From contig OX463829.1 of the NCBI GenBank assembly GCA_949825045.1, forward strand, positions 23,220,715-23,284,714: 64,000 bases of DNA, given 5' to 3'. This DNA is from Argyresthia goedartella (taxonomy: Eukaryota; Arthropoda; Insecta; Lepidoptera; Argyresthiidae). Of this stretch, positions 56,661-64,000 are shown piece by piece; the first letter of the stretch is position 1, and the number at the start of each line of letters is the position of its first letter. The position numbers were made by a program, and so were the translations under genes. The notes under the pieces are model-generated. The model did no database searches. It had not been told where the DNA came from and saw only the letters and a program-made list of their open reading frames with translations.

Positions 56661-56912
56661 GTGACATTTAATTAGCTGACCATATTTTGGGGAATGATAG
56701 TACCCATAATTATGAAAAACTTTCCACAAGAAACATATGGTCGCAAATGAAAAAAATATTGTCCCTCAGTTCATTGACCCGATCAGCTGATTACAAGTTA
56801 CTATGGGAGACCCAAATATTTCCTTCGTTTGCAACCATGTTTCTTGGGGAAAATTGTTCATAATGGGTACTATCATTCCCCAAAATATGATCAGCTAATT
56901 AAATGTCAGCTT
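56661..56912. mobile_element. TIR element, family H
   Basis: Inverted arms of about 45 bp: gtgacatttaattagctgac, attttggggaatgatagtac on the left and gtactatcattccccaaaat, gatcagctaattaaatgtca on the right. The centre has attgacccgatcagctgatt. A diverged second copy is at 63220-63460. Confidence 0.85.
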
Positions 56913-56924
56913 GTATATAGAAAA

Positions 56925-57297
56925 AACCGGTCAAGTGCGAGTCTGACTCCCGCACGAAGGGTTCCGTACCACCGTTCAATGGTAGGGATGGTGTGGAGGA
57001 TTTTATTGGTGCGGCTACTTTCACACTCCATGCACGTAACCAGGTGCATTCATAAGTTTTTATGTGGTGTTGAAAGAATTGTTGTATGGGAGACCCCTTA
57101 AATATTTATTTTATTCTGTTTTTTAGTATTTGATCTTATAGCAACAACAGAAATACATCATCTGTGAAAATTTCACCTGTTTAACTATTACGGTTCATGA
57201 GATACAGCCTGGTGACAGACGGACGGACGGACGGACGGACAGCGGAGGCTTAGTAATAGGGTCCCGTTTGGCGCCCTTCGGGTACGGAACCCTAAAA
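56925..57297 (-). repeat. Family E repeat (minus), with a family F piece inside
   Basis: Outer ends aaaaaaccggtcaagtgcga, gtctgactcccgcacgaagg and ggcgcccttcgggtacggaa are those of family E. Between them, 57000-57075 is the 3' end of family F (tgcggctactttcacactcc). A (ggac)n run lies at 57222-57240. The copy is therefore a chimera or has a family F insertion. Confidence 0.7.
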
Positions 57298-57596
57298 ACC
57301 TCGAAAAATCTAAATTTTAACCACGGTGGGGCCGTACAAATACTTCACAGCTTGTAACTGACGTGAATTTAGAGGTAAAAATAAACTTTCATTCTACGTT
57401 AGACCAGCACCCGAAAATGTTTCCAAATTGAATTGAATAACTTTACATCATCAACGCATACTAACACACTTTTTCATGTCGCCTCGATAAAGAAAACCTC
57501 TTCAAATGTAAATTCGAGCCAAGAGATGTACTCGGTACTTCGTAAAGACGAAGTTAAAAAAACATTAAATTGATTTACCTATTTGAAGCCGAGGCG

Positions 57597-57835
57597 TTTT
57601 TAGGGATCCGTACCCAAAGCGTGCCACACGGGACCCCTATTCAAAGCCTCCGCTGTCCGTCCGACAGCGGGCCGTATCTCAAGAACCGTACTAGGCAGAC
57701 TTGTTTTTTTTTCTGTTGCCGCTACATCAACAAATATTGAAGTACACGAGATTTTATGAATTAAAGAGTGGTTAAGTTATCTTGTACGATTGTACGGAAG
57801 CGAGTGCAGGTCCGACCCGCACTTGGCCGATTTTT
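57597..57835 (+). repeat. Family E repeat, internally deleted
   Basis: tagggatccgtacccaaagc, gtgccacacgggacccctat at the start; gtacggaagcgagtgcaggt, ccgacccgcacttggccgat at the end. The middle part with the repeated gctcccatacaaca is missing. Confidence 0.65.
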
Positions 57836-57953
57836 GGTTTAATTTTTATTTATTTTTCATTGTGCCATATTTCATACTTAAATTTGTAGTTTTTTTCCTA
57901 ACGAAACAAGTCCAAGTCTAACATAACTCTTAAAAGTAATTATGTTGTACCAA

Positions 57954-58009
57954 ACTCGTAGCTTTTTATACCATTTACTATAAAGTAAATGGTATAAAAA
58001 GCTACGAGT
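57954..58009. repeat. Perfect 26-bp inverted repeat with 4-nt loop
   Basis: The left arm at 57954-57979 starts actcgtagctttttatacc; the loop is ataa (57980-57983); the right arm at 57984-58009 is its exact complement, ending aaaaagctacgagt. The arms have no mismatch, unusual for old intergenic DNA. Confidence 0.95.
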
Positions 58010-58284
58010 CTATAACGATTCGAAACATGCAAAACAGACAGTCTGACTGGCCGAAATATTAAGGCTTATTTTATTTTATTTTTTTATTTTTATTGTTAAC
58101 ATATCCAACAGCAGTTCTACATATATAAAGCTTAGTTGTTAAGTAACTTAATTTGTCTTAGCCAATAATAGGATATTGTAGATGCCTTAATTAGACCGAA
58201 CCAATAAGAACTTAATACTTAAAATAAAGGATGTAAGCAGGACAACTTTTATTAGCCGACAATCTCGTGAAAAAACAATGGATA

Positions 58285-58778
58285 TGTCGCAGTTGCTTGG
58301 TTAAATCAGACACTGAACTAACTCTCTAGACCGTTAATTAAATACCGACATTAAACCAAGTCACTAGCATTTTGATTTAAATAAAGCATCCTCGAAAACG
58401 TTTAACAATCTGTCTTACCAAAAGCCGGCGTATTGTAAAACAAGATGGCGTCACGACAACAGCTGATTTGCACAGCAAATAAATGCTGCGGTAGCTTAGG
58501 TGAAGGGTAAAGGGGGTGAGCGAAGCGAAGCCCCCTTTATCCTTTGTGTTAGGTTGAAAATGTAAGAACAACAAAAAATACTTAAAACATAAACTTAAGT
58601 ACACATAAAAATATTTATATTGTATATGTCTTTTTGCCTAGGAACGTTTAGACAACTCGTTAAACGTTAAGTTCACTCACTTGCCTGACAGAATTTTAAT
58701 GATTTGGTTAAACGTCGGTATTTAATTAACGGTCTAGAGAGTTAGTTAGGTGTCTGAATTAACCAACTAAATGCGACA
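58285..58778 (-). mobile_element. Core-module element, end type 5 (minus)
   Basis: Inverted arms of about 90 bp: tgtcgcagttgcttggttaa and the complement of ggttaattcagacacctaac and tgcgaca, sharing actctctagaccgttaatta and aaataccgac. GATA flanks both ends (58281-58284 and 58779-58782). The core is inverted: ctgcggtagcttaggtgaag, then ggtaaagggggtgagcgaag, cgaagccccctttatcc and tgttaggttgaaaatgtaag. Confidence 0.85.
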
Positions 58779-58782
58779 GATA

Positions 58783-59030
58783 TAATATAGACTAAGACGT
58801 TACACTGATGACCCAAAGGGACGTGTCACGCACATAGAGACTGAAATATTATCCAAGTAGTGCCAGCATGTGGGCCCAAGCCTGGTCGGTACGAGTAACA
58901 ATGCGGACATGTGATGGTACACGGACGTGACGTGACGTGACGTGTGGTGGACATTTGTAAATGCATTGCGATAATAGTATTACTATATTGAAAACAAACA
59001 TGAAGCTGCGGCTGGATTCAGTGCAGTGAT
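58783..59030. other. Spacer with a short gtgac repeat
   Basis: gacgtgacgtgacgtgacgtg lies near 58924-58944. Nothing else was recognised. Confidence 0.4.
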
Positions 59031-59250
59031 AAGGTGCGACACCTAAATGAAATACAGAAAATAAACTTCGTATGAAGTTTCGCTCTTATTAAGGTGATAA
59101 GATTATAAGGTGCGACACCTAAATGAAATACAGAAAATAAACTTCGTATGAAGTTTCGCTCTTATTAAGGTGATAAGGTTATAAGGTGCGACACCTAAAT
59201 GAAATACAGAAAATAAACTTCGTATGAAGTTTCGCTCTTATTAAGGTGAG
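59031..59250. repeat. 76-bp tandem repeat, nearly three units
   Basis: Units start at 59031, 59107 and 59183 (aaggtgcgacacctaaatga) and are almost identical, including aacttcgtatgaagtt (a small inverted repeat) and ttattaaggtgataagg. The third unit runs into the left end of the family K element, whose terminus (ttaaggtgag) is part of the repeat unit. Confidence 0.9.
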
Positions 59251-59670
59251 GTAAAATATGGGTTTTTTTAGAATCCATTTACTCCAATATAAAGTCAGGT
59301 ACAGATTTGATTTTTGGGTTAACGTTTATTGAGTATCTGATTAAACTTCTCACTGAAGATAAACGCGATTGGGTGAAATTTTCTCGATAGAATTTAAATG
59401 CGAAAAGGCCTCTTAATTGTTTTATTTCTTTCTGTAATCCTGAAATCCTAACTTATTTCATTGCGGAATTACATTCAAAATGTGGATATTATGTATTCGT
59501 AAACTCTCCTTGAAAATCTTTTTGACAAAATAGCGTAGTTTATTTTTAAACAATTTTTATGTGGTTTGGCGCTACGTTATGTCATTTTTCCCCGATTCCG
59601 TCCCTCTCACGCTGCGGGTCTTTCCGCTTGGAGTAACGGGGACTTTTCCGCGGACGAGGTATCACCTTAA
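59241..59670 (+). mobile_element. Family K element, complete, TTAA-flanked
   Basis: Ends ttaaggtgaggtaaaa and gaggtatcaccttaa form a short inverted repeat that includes TTAA on both sides, as in piggyBac-type insertions. The interior includes ttaacgtttattgagtatct, gaaatcctaacttatttcat and cgctgcgggtctttccgctt. It provides the uninterrupted reference for the split copy at 5587-7366. Confidence 0.75.
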
Positions 59671-61734
59671 ATCAACTGATTAGTTAACGTTACACTTGTG
59701 ATATTTTTGCGCAATGACATAAAATCTACGTTACGTTCGCGTTACCGTGACACCGGCCAACCGGTGCCTTATTAGACACACCCCGATACACACTAATTAG
59801 TGCAAGCTAAAATTACACACCCGGTTTGTGGAACAAACTAGCACGATACTATTCGACCTGTCATCTTTTGCGGGTACCGTGTCCCCGGGTATAACGTACC
59901 CGGTTATTATACCCGGGAATCGTTTGAGTCTCGAGACCAATGGATGTTAGAGCTCAGGTGCAGCAGAATTTTACTAATTTGTCACATGAGATTGCTAACA
60001 CCGACCGTGTGCTCATAGTGGGGTGACCGTGGGCATTACACCCTTGGTGGGGAAGGGTAGGGTTGCGGGTGGCATGTTCATCTGTTAGGTCGCTCCCTCT
60101 AATCATGGTAATAACTAATTAATGATAGTAGATACCCGACAAAGCGATGTTGCGGTTCTTAATGATGCTTGTTTTGTATATTCGATCATCATGCTAGAAA
60201 CGTTTTATTAGGAGTTTCACAGAGTCAGCAATAGTTGATCAAAGCGGTCGACAAATTTAATTAAATGAACTTCCATAGTATAATGAAGAATGGCCGCTTT
60301 GCCTGACGAAAATTAACTTGGTCGACATAGTAAATACCAGACAAAGCGATGTTGCGTTCTTAATAATGCTTGTTTTGTTTAACCGGTTGACCGGACTTTG
60401 ATACTATACCAACCAGAAATTTTCTTCCGTAGATCGCACTGGATAGTATACTATCCAAAGGATTTATTTGACGACGCAGTGACAAAAACATGCTATTTCT
60501 TTTACACCAGTCACTTTATCCGTATGGACTGTATTCTATCTCTTTCTCAGTGAACTGGTCTTTATTTTTTGATGTGACATCACTACATTGAACGAGTGGA
60601 AGGATTGAAAAAAAAAACAAAACTCAGTCGCATGACCTCGCGTGTTTGTGTTCGACAAATTGTGATAAAAATTGTGTTTTGTGGTAAGTATTGTGTGTTT
60701 TAGCTGATAACTGTTAATATTCTTGTATATAACTGTTTATTCACCCCTTCTGACTACTTGTACAAAAGGATTTAGGTAGAAAAGTGTTTTTGTGCCATAA
60801 TTTACGAGTTTCGTAAACACGCTCGCGGTCAATAGGTAAGGTAGGTAGGTAGTAGGTAGGTAAGGTTTGTTTCCTCTATTTCTGGTGAAACTTTCATGTT
60901 TTATTCCAATTACAATCTATAAGTTGAAGAACGATTATCTAACACTCGTTTTAAACAAAAACAATATTGAAATGCCTCATGTAAAAGTTAAAAACCGACA
61001 TTGTTTGCCCAAGGTCGAAATTTTACCACGGCACGCTGGCAAATGCTTGCGAAAGTTTGTAAGATTTTAAATAAATATTTTTTATCTACGAAATGCATGT
61101 TTATTATTTTTTCATGTGTAAATGTAATACAGAAATCTTTTAAATACATAAAAAACATAGGTTGTCGATTTACTTTTTTTAATAAAAAATGTTTATATTG
61201 ACCTTAGTCCATTTTTCGCTCGAAGTCTGTGTTTACATCAATGTATGACTGTACAAAGAGTCTTTAAAATAAACAACGCCAGTCCATTACAATGGTTTGT
61301 TTACGATCTCTAACAAAAACAAAACTTCGAGCAGTATTCTTAAGTACCTAAGTCATAAATAATGTTTTTGTAAGGCGCCGCGCGACGCCACTTAGCGAGC
61401 GGCGATAACCGGAATTAGGGTCCGATCGACAGAGGTTTTCGCGCGCGCGCGAAAGCGGTCAACCGGTTAATTGATTCTCCTGCTAGAAACGATTTGTTAC
61501 AAGTTTGAGAAGAGTCAGCTGATCAAAGGGGTGGAAAAATAAAATAAAATAAACTTACATAGTATAATAAAGAATGGCCGATTTTCCTGACGAAAATCGA
61601 CTCGATATGTAGCTGTACGCTTAACTGTAAGCGGCAGACCATGTAATGATGATAAGTAACTGCCCATTTTGCATAAGTAAAGATTTTTGGTGCAATTCTG
61701 CATTACGCAATTTAAGTATATATTTTTATTAGTT
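59671..61734. other. No gene; small inverted and direct repeats
   Basis: An 11-bp perfect inverted repeat cccgggtataa/ttatacccggg lies at 59884-59917. A direct repeat acaaagcgatgttgcg and ttcttaat.atgcttgttttg occurs at about 60137 and 60345. The block gctagaaacg...aagaatggccg at 60190-60310 recurs, diverged, at 61480-61600. A (ggta)n run lies at 60835-60866 and cgcgcgcgcg at 61440. No coding region was recognised. Confidence 0.5.
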
Positions 61735-62022
61735 AGACCGCTCCGGGGCCCGATGGGTTTCACGCTTGCTTCTCACACAGGTGATGCAGGTTCGATTCCT
61801 GACCATGTACCAATGAGATAATTAATTTATCTTTAGTACATTACACGGACGTTCTAACGGTGACAGAAAATATCGTGAGGAAACCTTCATTTCTCCATAG
61901 CTGCGGCGAGGGGCTAGCCCCCTGTCACGCAAAATGGACTATTGAATAACTGGCTCAAAGTGGGCACAATTGTGCCTCTGCCACCCCGTATGGGAAAAGG
62001 CGTGACGCTATGTTATGTAGTT
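61735..62022 (+). mobile_element. tRNA-derived SINE, family B (tail type 2), uninterrupted
   Basis: Diverged head (agaccgctccggggcccgat), gtttcacgcttgcttctcac, box B ggttcgattcc. The tail runs agctgcggcgaggggctagc, aaaatggactattgaataac, ttgtgcctctgccacccc and ends with gctatgttatgta. This is the empty-site reference for the MITE at 49967-50092. Confidence 0.85.
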
Positions 62023-62319
62023 AGATCGAAATACAAGCGAAAAATTCCTCAAGCTACTTTTATGTGTAAGAAGCAAATGCATACCACCTACTCAGTTATA
62101 ATGAGCATGAGCTACGGTGGCACGTTGATTGAGCGGAGCTTAACTATCCTGCACTATGCGTGAGGAACAGCAACATATAACAAGATGGTAATCTACATTC
62201 ATACATAAACCAAACTGTCCTTATACAGTGGTTTTGCAGCATCTTGTTCTAAACAATTTATATTTAATATATATTAATTAGAAGAGAAAATATTGTTGTT
62301 GTACAGGCGACCAGGTTAT

Positions 62320-62545
62320 ACCGACGACTTCTGTGGTGCAGCGGTTGCGGCTCTGCCTACCATGTGAGAGGTCCCGGGTTTGATCCCCAGCTGGGGGTAA
62401 AGAAACAAAAAACCCAAGATTTTGAATTTTTATATGTGTGTGATGCTGTTTCTGGTTACCACGACACACACAGGGTATCCTAGGCTAGGACCAGAAGCAA
62501 TGTCTGCGCCTTTATGTAAAGATGTAAAGATTTATGTTTATGTTA
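62320..62545 (+). mobile_element. tRNA-derived SINE, family C
   Basis: cgacttctgtggtgcagcgg, ctctgcctaccatgtgagag, box B gggtttgatccccag. Body: cacagggtatcctaggctag. Its 3' end is met by an inverted-repeat element at 62546. Confidence 0.82.
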
Positions 62546-62695
62546 TACAGGCCCCGCCAGGTATCTTGGCGTCTGAGTGCCGCCTGGAGGGGGAAGCGGC
62601 GCATGGGTACAAGAGATATGCAAACATGAGCGAGCGAGAGAGAGAGAGGGAGGTGATAGCTCGCTCACGGGTCGAGAAACCTGGCGGGGCCTGTA
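62546..62695. mobile_element. 150-bp fold-back element at the end of a SINE
   Basis: The 17-bp ends tacaggccccgccaggt and acctggcggggcctgta are perfect inverted repeats. Inside, gcgagcgagagagagagaga and tagctcgctcac also pair partly. The interior is much richer in G and C than its surroundings. Confidence 0.82.
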
Positions 62696-62962
62696 ACTAC
62701 CTAGAGATAATTTAATAATGGAAACTACACAAGACAATTTATGCGCAAAGGCGAGCTTATTGCTACAGAAATTTCTTCCTAGACAGAGCAGCAAAGTTGA
62801 TGCTGAAAAGGCCAGTCCCGAAGCATAAAAAAATATATATCTTTTTATAAACTATCATATAAATTAATTATATAGGTAGTTACTACGTATACATATAAAA
62901 TACGATAGCTGGCATAAAGAACTATAAACTCTAACTATCATAAATATAAGTACATACATATT

Positions 62963-63225
62963 GACGACCCGAATGGCCGAGTCGGCAGTGACCCTGCCTA
63001 CGAAACCAAGGGTCCCGGGTTCGAGTCCCGGTGGGGGCAAATATTTGTTTGATGATAACGGATACTTGTATCCTAGTCATGGTTGTTTATCTACCTAAGT
63101 ATAATGTTTATCAATATAAGTATGTGTATCGTTGTCTAGTACCCAAGATACAGGGAATCCTAGTTTGGGGCTCGATCAATGTGTGTCAATAGTGTCCAAG
63201 GTATTATTATTATTATACAAAGTGA
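62963..63225 (+). mobile_element. tRNA-derived SINE, family A
   Basis: gacgacccgaatggccgagt, tacgaaaccaagggtcccgg, gttcgagtcccggtgggggc, body tgtatcctagtcatggttgt, tctagtacccaagataca and end gtccaagg plus (att)n. It matches the copy at 46053 very closely. Confidence 0.9.
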
Positions 63226-63460
63226 ATTTTACTTAGCTGACCAAATTCTGGGAATATTAGTACCCATGCTTATGAACACCTTTCCAAAAGGAACACATCA
63301 CCATATACATAATGCAAATCATTTAGTGTTATTGAACCTCAGTACATTGACCCGAACAGCTGATTACAAGTTACTATGGGCACCTATAATATTTTTTTCG
63401 TTTGCTACCATAGGTTTCTAGGGGAAAATTGATAATAATAATAGGTACAATCATTCCCCA
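63220..63460. mobile_element. TIR element, family H, diverged
   Basis: Corresponds to 56661-56912: acttagctgaccaaattctg, ggaatattagtacccatgct, attgacccgaacagctgatt, acaagttactatgggcacct, ataggtacaatcattcccca. The right arm lacks the final gctaattaaatgtc part. Confidence 0.7.
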
Positions 63461-64000
63461 AAAAGAAGAGAAAGGAAATGCACTTTCTGTTTCTCCAAAT
63501 TGAGAAAATTGAGCGCATGTACAATCGAACCAACTGAATCATGACCCATTTGCCTGATAATTCGTTTGAAACTTTCAAACTTGTAAGATCTATCGTAATG
63601 TCAGTGTCTAATCAAATGATAACAAGTTCGTTACCAAGGAAATAAACCTTCAAGCGAATTTCGACCTTCTTGCATTTAAGGGGTTTAGCAAAATAAGCTT
63701 ATGGTGGGTCATGATTCAGATGGTTCGATAGTACCATAATAGCGCAGGAAGTGCGTATATTTCAACGCAGCATAGAGTTGAGTACGATTAGATGCTCATC
63801 TTCTGTCAATCTATCACGGCTAAATCTAGATTAATTACAGTTTTCGACAGGTGCAAAGTTGGTTGGTGTGTGCTACCAACTATTACAACAACAACTGAAG
63901 GCTTAAGGCCGGGGTTTATGCGAAGCAATTTATTATGCAAGTTTCCCGTCGCGTCGCATGGTATTACAAATTTTTGCTAACGATCCATTATTTTGATGGA
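63461..64000. other. No gene recognised
   Basis: No domain or repeat could be supported up to the window edge. Confidence 0.4.

Noticed and set aside
62325..62470. Protein-like frame LPPAGDQTRDLSHGRQSRNR on the minus strand
   Set aside because: It is the reverse translation of the family C SINE head, often mispredicted as protein.

Overview
The window is insect nuclear DNA, most likely from a moth or butterfly. It is AT-rich, gene-poor and full of small repeats. Evidence for Lepidoptera is the cell-adhesion gene with insect Fasciclin 2 architecture, several tRNA-derived SINE families of the lepidopteran kind, and RTE, BEL/Pao and Jockey/CR1-like retroelement debris. The species cannot be named from what is visible.

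One host gene is well supported: Fasciclin 2 (Fas2), minus strand, 28170 down to 17452. I placed 14 constitutive exons, one 69-nt cassette exon and one alternative 3' end. All junctions have GT/AG borders and consistent phases. The product has five Ig domains and two fibronectin type III domains. It then ends either in a GPI-type hydrophobic tail (read-through of the donor at 24081, stop at 23926) or, after splicing, in a transmembrane segment and a cytoplasmic tail with C-terminal residues NSAV. The visible TM form has 810 codons before the stop, or 833 with the cassette. The signal-peptide exon was not found and should lie upstream, above 28171, so much of 28-64 kb may be Fas2 intron 1 or the upstream intergenic region.

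1-17.4 kb is intergenic and downstream of Fas2. It holds a broken BEL/Pao pol (450-3459), an RTE endonuclease fragment, SINEs, and a nest of DNA elements at 5.6-7.4 kb. 17.4-28.2 kb is Fas2, with C-rich repeats and one core element in its introns. 28-36 kb holds SINEs, tandem arrays and MITEs. 37.97-40.55 kb is a three-level nest: a TIR element containing a 5'-truncated LINE containing a solo LTR. 41-64 kb is a mosaic of MITEs, SINEs, minisatellites and perfect inverted repeats.

The most unusual signal is a roughly 100-180 bp core module present at ten places inside elements with at least five different end types. Its hairpin is kept in most copies, and in one copy both arms have changed together so that pairing is preserved. 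Some insertions can be checked inside the window: a TA-flanked MITE in one SINE copy against an empty copy, and an 8-bp-flanked insert against an uninterrupted relative. No bacterial, viral or CRISPR-type system was seen.
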